Shown piece by piece: positions 15,702-25,219 of a DNA stretch of 64,000 bases. The notes beneath the pieces are model-generated. The model made no database searches, was not told the origin of the DNA, and worked only from the letters and a program-made list of their open reading frames with translations. Origin of the DNA: Desulfamplus sp964425195 (GTDB lineage Bacteria > Desulfobacterota > Desulfobacteria > Desulfobacterales > Desulfobacteraceae); NCBI GenBank assembly GCA_964425195.1, contig CAYRLG010000002.1, forward strand, positions 124,001 to 188,000. Reading direction: 5' to 3'. The position numbers were made by a program, and so were the translations under genes. The number at the start of each line of letters is the position of its first letter. Position 1 is the stretch's first letter.

Positions 15702-16721
15702 ATGAAGTATGTCAAGATGGTTACAGTTCTATTGATCGTTATGTTCACGTTTGGTTCTGGAGTTGTATTTTCAGGAACGCTCGATAATGTGAAGAAAAAG
15801 GGATTTATTCAAGTAGGAGTGAATCAAGGACTTTTCGGATTTGCTATTGCTGATGAAAAAGGTGAATGGAAAGGGCTTGATATTGATAGTGCCAGAGCTA
15901 TATCTTGTGCTGTCTTTGGAACTCCTGACAAATTGAAATTTATTCCCCTTACAGCACAGACAAGATTTACAGCACTACAATCTGGTGAAGTTGATGTTCT
16001 GTGTCGTAACGCAACACGTACTTTAGCAAGAGAGTCTCAACTTGGGCTTAATTTTGTCACGGTCAACTATTATGACGGACAAGGGTTTATGGTACCAAAA
16101 TCTCTTGGTGTAAAATCTGCAAAAGAGTTAAGTGGAGCTACTGTATGTGTTCTTCAAGGTACAACAACAGAGCAGAATGCTGCTGACTATTTTAAGAAAA
16201 ATGGTATGGAGTGGAAACCGGTTGTAGTTGAAAGCACTACTGCTATTGTACAGGCTTTTTCATCAGGCAGATGTGACTGTCTTACCTCTGATGCCTCTCA
16301 GCTTGCTGGTCAACGTGTGAGCACAGGTAAGCCTAATGATTATATAATTCTTCCTGAAATCATCTCTAAAGAGCCACTTGCCCCTGCTGTAAGACATGGA
16401 GATGATCAGTGGTACGATGTTGTAAATTTTGCAGTTCTTGCGATGATTCAAGCAGAAGAGTATGGGATTACATCGAAAAATGTTGATGATATGCTAAAAA
16501 GTGAAGATCCTCAAATTAAACGTTTTCTTGGTGTAACCCCCGGTAATGGTGAGGCTTTAGGTCTTGATGAGAAATTTGCCTATAATATTATAAAGCATGT
16601 AGGTAACTATGGTGAATCATTTGAGCGTAATGTCGGCAAAGCTACTCCACTTGCAATTGAAAGAGGTTTAAATGCCCTTTGGACAGAGGGCGGTTTAATG
16701 TATTCTCCACCATTTAAATAA
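15702..16721 (+). CDS. aapJ: General L-amino-acid ABC transporter substrate-binding protein AapJ
   Basis: The protein has 339 residues with an N-terminal signal peptide (about 25 residues: basic start, hydrophobic core, small residues near FSG). The mature part shows the family-3 solute-binding signature GEWKGLDIDSARAISCAVFG and the AapJ-type text RNATRTLARESQLGLNFV. It binds L-amino acids in the periplasm and delivers them to AapQM. An AAGGAG precedes the ATG. Two permease genes and an ATPase gene follow in the standard aapJQMP order. Hairpins downstream probably raise its level relative to the permeases. Confidence 0.93.
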   Translation: MKYVKMVTVLLIVMFTFGSGVVFSGTLDNVKKKGFIQVGVNQGLFGFAIADEKGEWKGLDIDSARAISCAVFGTPDKLKFIPLTAQTRFTALQSGEVDVLCRNATRTLARESQLGLNFVTVNYYDGQGFMVPKSLGVKSAKELSGATVCVLQGTTTEQNAADYFKKNGMEWKPVVVESTTAIVQAFSSGRCDCLTSDASQLAGQRVSTGKPNDYIILPEIISKEPLAPAVRHGDDQWYDVVNFAVLAMIQAEEYGITSKNVDDMLKSEDPQIKRFLGVTPGNGEALGLDEKFAYNIIKHVGNYGESFERNVGKATPLAIERGLNALWTEGGLMYSPPFK

Positions 16722-16738
16722 CCATTAACTATTTGCTT

Positions 16739-16819
16739 TTGGAATTAAAGGCTCTTCTTAAATGTGTCTTTAATTCCAACTTCTAATATTTTATGTTGCA
16801 GTTATTCCAACATTGCAAC
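16739..16819 (+). promoter_or_regulatory. Two hairpins between aapJ and aapQ
   Basis: A perfect 12 bp inverted repeat (ttggaattaaag at 16739-16750, ctttaattccaa at 16768-16779, 17-base loop) lies just after the aapJ stop. A second shorter one follows (gttgca at 16795-16800, tgcaac at 16814-16819). Neither is followed by a T-run, so these look like mRNA-stabilising or attenuating structures rather than full terminators. Such hairpins are common after the binding-protein gene in ABC operons, where the binding protein must be in excess. Confidence 0.6.
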
Positions 16820-16904
16820 AAACTTTGTACTACTTGGCAATTATGGAAGTAAATTTTCTCTTTTAATGTCAGGTACAAATAGTTAGAATTAAAATAGGTT
16901 TATT

Positions 16905-18092
16905 ATGCAAAAAGATCATACAAACCAAGCCAATCGCTCGAACGATTCTCTATGGACCAATGCAACGTTAAGGGCAATTATTTATCAGATTGTAGCTATA
17001 TTAATTGTCTCTTTGACTGCTTGGTACCTTTTTAGCAATACCACTGCAAACCTTGCAAAACAGTCTATTGCTACAGGATTTGGCTTTTTATCAAGAGAAG
17101 CATCGTTTGAAATAGGGGAATCTTTAATCTCATTCTCATCTTCTGATACATACCTAAAAGCGCTTTCAGTAGGGGCATTAAACACCATTAAAGTCTCTTT
17201 CATAGGTATTGTTCTTACAGTAATCTTAGGAATTGTTGTTGGTGTTGCAAGACTCTCTACAAACTGGCTTGTTTCAAGAATATCAGCGGTTTATATTGAG
17301 GTGCTTCAAGATATTCCAGTCCTTTTACAGCTATTTTTCTGGTACACTATTTTCAATAATGTTATGCCATCCCCAAGAGCTGCTCTTATTCCATTTACTG
17401 GAGTTGTATTGTGTAATCGAGGAGTCTATTTTGCCATTCCAGAAGCACATCCTGCTTTTTCATGGATGGGGTATGCTCTACTGTTTGCCTGCGTACTAAT
17501 ATTTTTTATTAGACATTGGGCAAAGAATAGACAGGAGAGAACGGGGAAGATATTTCCATTTTTAACTGTTTCAACTGCACTTGTTATACTATTGCCCGCT
17601 GTTGCATGGTTTTTAATGGGAGCACCAACTCAAATGAATATGCCCACATTAAAAGGATTCAATTTTGAAGGTGGATACAATGTAAGCCCTGAATTTGCGT
17701 CTCTTTTGCTTGGGCTTGTACTTTATACATCTGCTTTTGTTGCTGAAATTGTAAGAGCTGGAATTCAATCAATATCTAAAGGGCAAAAGGAGGCTGCTGA
17801 ATCTCTTGGTTTAAAACCTATATTTATTATGAATTTGGTTATTTTACCTCAGGCTCTCAGAGTCATTATCCCACCTTTAACAAGCCAGCTATTAAACCTT
17901 ACTAAAAACAGCTCTCTTGCCGTAGCTATTGGTTATCCAGATATTGTGTCAATAGCAAATACAACTATTAGCCAGACAGGTCAGGCAATTGAAGGGGTTG
18001 CACTTATTATGATAATGTACTTAACTATTAGCCTTCTGACTTCATTATTTATGAACTGGTACAATGCTAAAATGGCACTCGTGGAAAGATAA
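16905..18092 (+). CDS. aapQ: General L-amino-acid ABC transporter permease AapQ
   Basis: The protein has 395 residues with about eight hydrophobic segments. The large loop between early helices and the late EAA motif (EAAESLGLKPIFIMNLVILPQA) identify it as the AapQ-type permease of the HAAT family rather than a short HisM-type permease. It forms the inner-membrane channel with AapM, whose gene starts 30 bp downstream. A weak AGGT ribosome site precedes the ATG; with the upstream hairpins this fits lower expression than aapJ. Its length and gene order match the family. Confidence 0.92.
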   Translation: MQKDHTNQANRSNDSLWTNATLRAIIYQIVAILIVSLTAWYLFSNTTANLAKQSIATGFGFLSREASFEIGESLISFSSSDTYLKALSVGALNTIKVSFIGIVLTVILGIVVGVARLSTNWLVSRISAVYIEVLQDIPVLLQLFFWYTIFNNVMPSPRAALIPFTGVVLCNRGVYFAIPEAHPAFSWMGYALLFACVLIFFIRHWAKNRQERTGKIFPFLTVSTALVILLPAVAWFLMGAPTQMNMPTLKGFNFEGGYNVSPEFASLLLGLVLYTSAFVAEIVRAGIQSISKGQKEAAESLGLKPIFIMNLVILPQALRVIIPPLTSQLLNLTKNSSLAVAIGYPDIVSIANTTISQTGQAIEGVALIMIMYLTISLLTSLFMNWYNAKMALVER

Positions 18093-18122
18093 TATCTCGC
18101 TATTTTTTTTAAAGGTAACTCT

Positions 18123-19256
18123 ATGGATAGTAATACTAAAAGTTCTAAGACGGAAATATTAAAAACTGAGGCTGCACAAACTGGTGTTGTATTAAAACCT
18201 CCGGTTACTGAAACTGGAGTTATAGGGTGGCTGAAAGCAAACTTATTCAATTCACCAACAAATACAGTTGTAACTATTTTGATATTGATATGTTTTTATA
18301 AACTCATTCCTCCATTTTTTAGATGGGCTTTTATAGATAGCGTCTGGTTTGGACCAGCATCTGGTTGTACTGCCGGAGAGGGAGCTTGTTGGGCGTATAT
18401 TCCTGCTAACATTAGATTTGTCATCTTTGGTCTCTTTCCAGCTCAAGAGCAGTGGAGAGCACTTATTGCCATTCTTATAATGGTTGGAACAGTTGTTTAT
18501 AGTGGAAAAAGGGAGAGATGGAAGATATCTCTTGCTTATATCTGGTTTGCAAGCATTGTTGTAGTTGCTATTTTACTTAAAGGGGGAATCTTAGGGCTTG
18601 AACCAGTTGAAAGTACCAGATGGGGAGGACTTTTACTTACATTGATGCTCTCAGTTGTTGGTATGACGGCAGCATATCCCTTAGGAATTGTCCTTGCTTT
18701 GGCAAGACGGTCAAACATGCCAGCAATACGAACTATTTCAGTTGTATATATTGAGGTAATTAGAGGGGTTCCACTTATCAGTATGCTTTTTATGTCTGCT
18801 GTTATGTTCCCGCTATTTCTTCCTGAAGGTGTGACTATTAACAAAATTTTCAGAGCACAAGTTGCAATTATCATGTTTACGGCTGCATATATAGCCGAGG
18901 TGGTAAGAGGCGGTTTACAGGCAATGCCAAGAGGTCAATATGAAGCTGCCGAATCTCTTGGTCTTAACTATTTTCAGATGATGAGGCTTATAATACTTCC
19001 TCAGGCACTTAAAATTGTGATTCCGCCAACAGTTGGCATTTTGATCTCTGCATTTAAAGATACATCTCTTGTTGCCATTATTTCACTTTATGATCTCCTA
19101 AAAACATGTCAGTCAACTCTATCTGATCCCCGATGGATGGGTTTTAGTACAGAGGCATTTATCTTTATTGCACTTATATATTTTGTCTTCTGTTATGCCA
19201 TGTCCAACTATTCAAGACGCCTTGAAAAAGAGCTTAGTGCTGGGCAATCTCATTGA
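18123..19256 (+). CDS. aapM: General L-amino-acid ABC transporter permease AapM
   Basis: The protein has 377 residues. A polar N-terminus of about 45 residues is followed by multiple membrane helices. The conserved late segment contains YIEVIRGVPLISMLFM and the EAA loop EAAESLGLNYFQMMRLIILP, which contacts the ATPase. The composition and order after aapQ identify AapM. An AAGGT ribosome site lies a few bases before the ATG. A 167 bp gap without obvious regulatory structure separates it from aapP. Confidence 0.92.
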   Translation: MDSNTKSSKTEILKTEAAQTGVVLKPPVTETGVIGWLKANLFNSPTNTVVTILILICFYKLIPPFFRWAFIDSVWFGPASGCTAGEGACWAYIPANIRFVIFGLFPAQEQWRALIAILIMVGTVVYSGKRERWKISLAYIWFASIVVVAILLKGGILGLEPVESTRWGGLLLTLMLSVVGMTAAYPLGIVLALARRSNMPAIRTISVVYIEVIRGVPLISMLFMSAVMFPLFLPEGVTINKIFRAQVAIIMFTAAYIAEVVRGGLQAMPRGQYEAAESLGLNYFQMMRLIILPQALKIVIPPTVGILISAFKDTSLVAIISLYDLLKTCQSTLSDPRWMGFSTEAFIFIALIYFVFCYAMSNYSRRLEKELSAGQSH

Positions 19257-19423
19257 AACAAGAAATGGTCATATTTAATTGGAAATTCTTGTAAGCTCTG
19301 CCATCTCATCATAGATAACTATAGCAGTAGTCAAATCAGCACCATTTAAGAACCTCTGAGTTTAATAATTTAATTGTAAATCTTTAAATGAAACGATAAA
19401 CATAACAACTATGGACATCAAAA

Positions 19424-20185
19424 ATGAATGTGACTCCAAATACAAATAGAGAAGACTATATAATCAAGATAAATAATATGCACAAATGGTATGGAGAGTT
19501 CCATGTTTTAAATAATATAAACCTCAATGTTAGTAAAGGAGAGATAATAGTAATATGTGGACCCTCTGGTTCTGGTAAATCTACACTTATTAGATGTATA
19601 AATAGACTTGAACAGCACCAAAAGGGTAGTATTAATGTTGATGGAATTGAGCTGACTGATAATCTTAAAAATATTGAGAAAGTTAGAGCGGAAGTCAGCA
19701 TGGTATTTCAGCATTTTAATCTATTTCCACACTTAACAATTCTTGAAAATTTAACGCTTGGTCCAATCTGGGTCAGAAAGATGCCTAAAAAGCAGGCTGA
19801 ACAGATAGCTATGGAGTATCTAAACAAAGTACAAATTGCAGAGCAGGCAAAAAAATATCCCGGACAGCTTTCTGGTGGGCAGCAGCAGAGGGTTGCAATT
19901 GCAAGAAGTCTCTGTATGCAGCCTAAAATTATGCTTTTTGATGAACCAACATCTGCTCTTGACCCTGAAATGGTAAAAGAGGTGTTAGATGTTATTATCT
20001 CTCTTGCTAAAGAGGGGATGACAATGTTAGTTGTAACCCATGAGATGGGATTTGCAAAGTCTGTTGCACACAGAGTTATTTTCATGGATAGTGGAATGGT
20101 TATTGAAGAAAATGATCCAGAGTCGTTCTTCTCAAACCCTCAAAATGAGAGAACCAAGCTCTTTCTAAGCCAGATACTTTATTAA
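19424..20185 (+). CDS. aapP: Amino-acid ABC transporter ATP-binding protein AapP
   Basis: The protein has 253 residues. It has Walker A GPSGSGKST, the Q-loop in VFQHFNLFPHLT, signature LSGGQQQR, Walker B IMLFDEPTSALDPE and switch His in VVTHEMGFA, so it is a complete polar-amino-acid importer ATPase. The N-terminal ~15 residues are polar and not part of the fold; the start could lie slightly downstream, at the MHKWYGEFHV methionine. It completes the aapJQMP set and powers uptake through AapQM. The ribosome site is poor. Confidence 0.93.
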   Translation: MNVTPNTNREDYIIKINNMHKWYGEFHVLNNINLNVSKGEIIVICGPSGSGKSTLIRCINRLEQHQKGSINVDGIELTDNLKNIEKVRAEVSMVFQHFNLFPHLTILENLTLGPIWVRKMPKKQAEQIAMEYLNKVQIAEQAKKYPGQLSGGQQQRVAIARSLCMQPKIMLFDEPTSALDPEMVKEVLDVIISLAKEGMTMLVVTHEMGFAKSVAHRVIFMDSGMVIEENDPESFFSNPQNERTKLFLSQILY

Positions 20186-20252
20186 TCTATATAGTTGAGG
20201 TATTATATTGAAAGTTTAAAATAGTAAATATTTAATAAACCATGTAATAGCC

Positions 20253-20290
20253 GCCGAGATATCAGAAGATAATGTAAGAGATATTTCGGC
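20253..20290 (+). other. 11 bp hairpin between aapP and corC-like gene
   Basis: gccgagatatc (20253-20263) pairs with gatatttcggc (20280-20290), with one G-T pair and a 16-base loop. No T-run follows on either strand. It may act as a weak terminator for the aap operon or as a leader structure of the next gene, whose start is about 40 bases downstream. Confidence 0.4.
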
Positions 20291-20329
20291 ACTAAGAATT
20301 TACAAAAACGAGGTAGAAAAACTTTTTAT

Positions 20330-21592
20330 ATGTCACTTAATGTGATTTTGCTTGTAATATGCCTTTTATTATCAGGTTTTTTTTCGTCCGCAGAAACATC
20401 ACTTTTTTCCATTAGTAAATTCAAATCTCTCCTACTTGCAAAAGAGGGAAGAAAAGCTGATCAGCTCATTTGCAAAATGAAGGAAAATCCGAACAAACTT
20501 CTCTCAACTATTTTGATTGGTAATAATATTGCAAATATTGCTGCATCTTCGTTAGCGACTCTAATTGCTATTAATTCTTTTCAATCAAATGGTGTTGCCA
20601 TTGCCATTGGGATTACAACTATATCTATTCTTATATTAGGAGAGATATTTCCAAAGTCACTTGCAACTCAAAATAATATATTTGTGGCAAGAATGGTTAT
20701 ATTTCCGATTTTTTGGCTATCCAAACTTTTTACCCCTATTATATTTTGTTTGACTTTTATCTCTAAAATACTTGGTAAAGCCGATTCATCTCCGTCAGTT
20801 ACTGAAGATGAGCTGATGAATATGGTCGAGGTTGTTGAGGAGGAGGGAGAGATAAAAGAGGAAGAGAAAGAGCTTATCTCAAATATCTTTGAGTTTGATG
20901 ATACCAGTGCATCAGAGATAATGACACCACGTGCAGATATGTATGTTATTGACATCAATGATCCGATCGATATTAAGGCTATTCTTGATTCTGGTTTTAC
21001 ACGTATTCCAGTGATTGATAATAGTATTGATAATGTTATTGGTATATTGAATGTAAAAGACCTTTTTTCTCGATACCACGATAAATGTTCCCATAAAAAT
21101 ATCGATGTTTTCCCAGCTCCTACAGAAAGTGCTGATGAGCTTGGAATTAGAGATATAATGAGAGAGCCATTTTTTATCCCTGAATCTAAAAAGTTAGACT
21201 CTCTTTTACATGCGTTTAAGCAGATGAAGAACCATATAGGAGTTGTTGTTGATGAACATGGTGGTGTCTGTGGTATTGTAACTATGGAAGATGTTCTTGA
21301 GGAGCTTGTTGGAGAGATAACAGATGAGACAGATAGAACTGATCCTCATATTGTTAAATTAAATGACGATAAATGGATAGTCCTTGGTAAAACCGAGATT
21401 GAGGAGATAAATAAAAAACTTGAACTTTCAATACCAGAATCTCCTGATTATGATACTTTTTCTGGATTTATTCTTGATAAAATTGGTAGGATCCCAAAGG
21501 TTGGGGAGACCATTACAATTGATAAGTATGCCGCCACAGTTAAAGAGCGAGATGGCAATCGTATCAGAACTTTTGTATTTAAACTCTTTTAG
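20330..21592 (+). CDS. CNNM/CorC-HlyC family membrane protein (DUF21-CBS-CorC)
   Basis: The protein has 420 residues. A DUF21 membrane domain (about residues 1-180, beginning with SGFFSSAETSLFSISKFKS) is followed by a CBS pair (about 195-330, EIMTPRADMYVI and HIGVVVDEHGGVCGIVTMEDVLEELVGEITDE) and a C-terminal CorC_HlyC domain (about 340-420). Family members are implicated in Mg2+/Co2+ transport or resistance; the ion is not determined by sequence. A GAGGT lies rather far (about 15 bases) before the ATG. It stands alone between the aap operon and the aro genes. Confidence 0.88.
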   Translation: MSLNVILLVICLLLSGFFSSAETSLFSISKFKSLLLAKEGRKADQLICKMKENPNKLLSTILIGNNIANIAASSLATLIAINSFQSNGVAIAIGITTISILILGEIFPKSLATQNNIFVARMVIFPIFWLSKLFTPIIFCLTFISKILGKADSSPSVTEDELMNMVEVVEEEGEIKEEEKELISNIFEFDDTSASEIMTPRADMYVIDINDPIDIKAILDSGFTRIPVIDNSIDNVIGILNVKDLFSRYHDKCSHKNIDVFPAPTESADELGIRDIMREPFFIPESKKLDSLLHAFKQMKNHIGVVVDEHGGVCGIVTMEDVLEELVGEITDETDRTDPHIVKLNDDKWIVLGKTEIEEINKKLELSIPESPDYDTFSGFILDKIGRIPKVGETITIDKYAATVKERDGNRIRTFVFKLF

Positions 21593-21686
21593 TTTTTATA
21601 TGAAAAATTGTGCTCGCCAGCAAGATGTTGGCGTTATGGGATTGTTGAAAAATGAATTTACTTAAATTTTGAAGAGTTATCTATAA

Positions 21687-22523
21687 ATGCCTAAATTGAT
21701 TACTCCAGAAACTAAATTATACTGTATCTTTGGTAAGCCAGTAAGCCACTCAATGAGTCCTTTAGTGCATAATATGCTTTTTAATGAATTTGGAGTAAAT
21801 GCTGTATATTTGGCATTTGAAATCAATGACATTAAAAAAGGGGTTGACTCTATGAGAACCCTTGGTATTAAAGGCGCTTCAATTACAATTCCATTTAAGG
21901 AGGATATTTTAAAACATCTTGATGAGATTGATGAGGCAGCACATAACATTGGTGCGGTAAACACGGTTATAAATAAAGATGGTTATCTTGTTGGCTATAA
22001 TACAGATTGTGCAGGAGCTGTTGAACCATTAAAAGAGATTGTAAGTTCATTGAAGAACAAGCGTGTTTGCATTCTTGGAGCAGGTGGAGCTGCAAGAGCG
22101 GTTGCTTTTGGAATCAAAAAAGAGGGTGGTGATGTCACCATTGTGAATCGCTCAAAAAATAGGGGCAAACAGCTTTCAATGGAGGTAAATGGGAAATTTT
22201 TAACGCTATCCGAATTTAATGATTTGATGTTGATTAGTGCTTACACTGATATTCTTATTAATACCACATCAGTTGGCATGACTCCAAATATTGATGAAAG
22301 CCCTGTAAATTCTAAGATATTGCATAAAAACATGACTGTAATGGATATAATTTATAATCCACTTAAAACAGAACTACTCAAAGATGCAGAACTTGCCGGT
22401 TGTACAACTGTTGATGGTCTATCTATGTTTATCCATCAAGGAGCTGCACAGTTTGAGATGTTTACAGGCTTTAAAGCATCACATAATTTTATGAGAGAGA
22501 CGGTTTTAAAACAAATGGTTTAG
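21687..22523 (+). CDS. aroE: Shikimate 5-dehydrogenase
   Basis: The protein has 278 residues, normal for AroE. It has the substrate loop KPVSHSMSPLVHN with the catalytic Lys-Asp pair region (TIPFKEDIL ... NTDCAGAVEPL) and the NADP-binding LGAGGAARAVAFG. It reduces 3-dehydroshikimate to shikimate with NADPH in the cytoplasm. It is the first of three consecutive aromatic-pathway genes (aroE, aroA, aroC), so the order of genes follows the order of the late reactions except for shikimate kinase, which is not in the window. Confidence 0.95.
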   Translation: MPKLITPETKLYCIFGKPVSHSMSPLVHNMLFNEFGVNAVYLAFEINDIKKGVDSMRTLGIKGASITIPFKEDILKHLDEIDEAAHNIGAVNTVINKDGYLVGYNTDCAGAVEPLKEIVSSLKNKRVCILGAGGAARAVAFGIKKEGGDVTIVNRSKNRGKQLSMEVNGKFLTLSEFNDLMLISAYTDILINTTSVGMTPNIDESPVNSKILHKNMTVMDIIYNPLKTELLKDAELAGCTTVDGLSMFIHQGAAQFEMFTGFKASHNFMRETVLKQMV

Positions 22524-22588
22524 AAATATTAACAAATGATATACAAAATTAAGATGAAAAAAGATATGTATTATAAGGGCTATCTTAA

Positions 22589-23992
22589 ATGAAAACCATA
22601 AAGACTAAAATCAATTCCGATAAATCAATAACAATACCAGGATCAAAAAGCGTTTCTCACAGAATGCTCATCTGTGCCTCTATGGCAAATGGAACTTCTG
22701 TAATAAAAAATGTTTTGCAAAGCGATGATATTGGTTACACAATCTCTGCTCTATCTAAAATGGGGGCAGTTATAGAAAAAATAACTTTAAATCCTGATCC
22801 GGATAAAAATAGTAGTCAACTATTGGAGAACTCAACTGAAGATGTTGCTATTCGTGTAACTGGTTTTAACGGTAAGCCAAGACCATACGACCAAGAGATA
22901 TACCTTGGTAACTCAGGCACTTCCATGAGGCTACTTGCAGGTACTGCTGCTCTTGGAACTACTGCCTATACTTTGACAGGCGATACAAGAATGCAGGAGC
23001 GTCCAATGGGAGATATTCTTGCAGCCCTTAATATGGCTGGTGCAGAAGCTATATCCAAAAAAGAGGGTGGAAACCCTCCTGTTATAATTAAAGGGGTTAA
23101 TAGAAAAAAGTGTGCAGATAGAGCTAATTTTGAATACATAGATACTATCAGAAGGGCTGATAAAGGTATTATAAAAAAAATTTCCCTTGATTGCTCTCAA
23201 AGCAGTCAATATCTCTCTTCTATGCTTATGATGGGTGCTGTGCTACCTGAAGGTCTTTTGATTAATTTACCTGGTCCAACAGTATCAGCACCTTACGTTG
23301 ATTTGACAATTGATATTATGAAGAAATTTGGTGTTCATGCTGAAAGGCTTGATAATAAAAATTATCTTGTAAAAGGAAATCAGACCTATCGTGCAGGAAA
23401 CTTCTCAGTTGAGCCAGATATCTCCAATGCAAGTTATTTTTGGGCTGCTGGGGCAATCACAGGAAATTTGATTACTGTTACAGATATAAATCATGACTCA
23501 TTACAAGGAGATAAGAGGCTGCTCGATATTTTAGAAAAGATGGGGTGCGATATTGAGTATAGGATTAATGGAATTGGTGTTCGTGGTAAAATTTTAAAAG
23601 CTATTGAAGTTGATATGTCAGATATTCCAGATGTTGTCCCGACTCTTGCTATTGTGGCAGCTTTTGCTCAAGGAACAACAAAAATAGTCAATATCCAACA
23701 TCTTCGTGAAAAAGAGTGTGATAGAATTTCTGCTGTAGTATCACAGTTAAGGAAAATAGGAGTTGAGTCATCAGAGGGGAAAGATTGGCTTACTGTAACT
23801 GGAGTGGGTCAAAATGATATTAAAAAGTTGCACACAGCAGTGATAGAGACATTTAATGACCATAGAATAGCAATGGCTTTTGCAATTGCTGGCTTAATGG
23901 TAGATGGAGTTAAGATAGAGAACGAAGGGTGTGTGGCAAAATCTTTCCCTAATTATTGGGAGAAATTTGAGTCATTGGGAATGTTGATTTAA
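22589..23992 (+). CDS. aroA: 3-phosphoshikimate 1-carboxyvinyltransferase (EPSP synthase)
   Basis: The protein has 467 residues, about 40 more than typical. It contains the substrate loops PGSKSVSHRML, LGNSGTSMRLLAG, TGDTRMQERPMGD and LREKECDRISAV, and NDHRIAMAFAIA. It transfers enolpyruvate from PEP to shikimate-3-phosphate. The extra length sits in two hydrophilic stretches, near residues 66-87 (bases ~22785-22850, Asn/Ser/Asp-rich) and 170-198 (bases ~23096-23180, Lys/Arg-rich). The gap to aroC is 14 bp, so the two are cotranscribed. Confidence 0.95.
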   Translation: MKTIKTKINSDKSITIPGSKSVSHRMLICASMANGTSVIKNVLQSDDIGYTISALSKMGAVIEKITLNPDPDKNSSQLLENSTEDVAIRVTGFNGKPRPYDQEIYLGNSGTSMRLLAGTAALGTTAYTLTGDTRMQERPMGDILAALNMAGAEAISKKEGGNPPVIIKGVNRKKCADRANFEYIDTIRRADKGIIKKISLDCSQSSQYLSSMLMMGAVLPEGLLINLPGPTVSAPYVDLTIDIMKKFGVHAERLDNKNYLVKGNQTYRAGNFSVEPDISNASYFWAAGAITGNLITVTDINHDSLQGDKRLLDILEKMGCDIEYRINGIGVRGKILKAIEVDMSDIPDVVPTLAIVAAFAQGTTKIVNIQHLREKECDRISAVVSQLRKIGVESSEGKDWLTVTGVGQNDIKKLHTAVIETFNDHRIAMAFAIAGLMVDGVKIENEGCVAKSFPNYWEKFESLGMLI

Positions 23993-24006
23993 GGAGAACT
24001 TAATAG

Positions 24007-25143
24007 ATGTCAGGCAGCACTTTTGGAAAAGTATTTCAGGTGACAACATGGGGCGAATCGCATGGAAAAGCTCTTGGTGTGGTTGTTCAAGGATGCCCTC
24101 CCGGAATTGAGCTTAATGAGGAGATTCTTCAAAAAGCGTTAGATAAGAGAAAGCCCGGGCAAGGTTCTGCAAGCACAAAGAGAAAAGAGCCTGACACTCC
24201 AGAGATACTTTCAGGAATTTTTGAAGGAAAAACAACTGGCACACCGATTAGTATTATGATACGTAATCAAGATGCAAAATCTCTTGATTATTCAAACATT
24301 GCAGATGTTTTCAGACCAGGACATGGAGATATCACCTATCAGGCAAAATATGGTATTAGAGACTATCGCGGGGGAGGTAGAGCATCTGCAAGAGAAACAG
24401 TAGCAAGGGTTGCAGCTGGTGCTGTGGCAGAGGCATTTTTAAAGAGATATAATATTACTGTAAATAGCTGCACTCTTGAGCTTGGTGGTGTTAAAGTTGA
24501 TCAAACTTATAATTATCATAAGTTATGTCAGATTGATTTAAAAGAGCAAAATAGTCAAAAAGAATCTGCTAAAAATAGAGCTATAGAGTTTGCTAAAACT
24601 AACTATCTTGAATGTCCTGATCCTAACGCTCTTATGTTGATGGAGCAGAGAATTGATGCTGTAAAAAAAGAGGGAGATTCCTTAGGTGGAGTAGTTGAGA
24701 TAATAGCACAAAATGTTCCCGAAGGTCTTGGAGAGCCTGTGTTTGACAAATTAGATGGTGATATTGCAAAGTCCCTTATGAGCATCGGAGCTGTTAAAGC
24801 TGTTGAGATTGGTGCAGGATGCAGAGTTTCTGGAGTTACAGGCTCTGAAAATAATGATGAGATAACTCCATCAGGTTTTACCACAAATAACAGCGGCGGT
24901 ATTCTTGCAGGGATTTCAAATGGAGATGATATTGTTGCGCGTGTACATGTAAAACCTATTCCCTCTATTTTAAAAGAGCAGATGACGGTTGATATACATG
25001 GCAATCCATGTCCAATCTCAACTCATGGCAGACACGATGTCTGTGCAATACCACGCATTAACCCTGTTTGCAGGGCAATGGTCTATTTAGTTATTGCTGA
25101 TCATCTTTTAAGAAATCAAATCGTAAAGAATCATAAACCTTAG
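24007..25143 (+). CDS. aroC: Chorismate synthase
   Basis: The protein has 378 residues. It has the three chorismate synthase signatures: GESHGKALGVVVQGCPPG, the FMN-site region YRGGGRASARETVARVAAGA and the C-terminal HGRHDVCAIPR. It converts EPSP to chorismate using reduced FMN. A polar insertion lies near residues 165-198 (bases ~24505-24600, Lys/Gln/Asn-rich). AAGGAG before the ATG gives a strong ribosome site, and the start is fixed by the conserved SGSTFGKVFQVTTWGESHG beginning. It ends the aro cluster. Confidence 0.95.
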   Translation: MSGSTFGKVFQVTTWGESHGKALGVVVQGCPPGIELNEEILQKALDKRKPGQGSASTKRKEPDTPEILSGIFEGKTTGTPISIMIRNQDAKSLDYSNIADVFRPGHGDITYQAKYGIRDYRGGGRASARETVARVAAGAVAEAFLKRYNITVNSCTLELGGVKVDQTYNYHKLCQIDLKEQNSQKESAKNRAIEFAKTNYLECPDPNALMLMEQRIDAVKKEGDSLGGVVEIIAQNVPEGLGEPVFDKLDGDIAKSLMSIGAVKAVEIGAGCRVSGVTGSENNDEITPSGFTTNNSGGILAGISNGDDIVARVHVKPIPSILKEQMTVDIHGNPCPISTHGRHDVCAIPRINPVCRAMVYLVIADHLLRNQIVKNHKP

Positions 25144-25219
25144 ATATTTATACCTAAAAAGATAAATAAGCAGCTTTGAAGTTTTGCTATTTACTACGTA
25201 TCCTGATTGGGGGTATTTT

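Noticed and set aside
24603..25004. 133-codon minus-strand open frame inside aroC
   Set aside because: Antisense of a highly conserved gene; composition (Pro/Ser/Thr-rich) is that of reversed codons.
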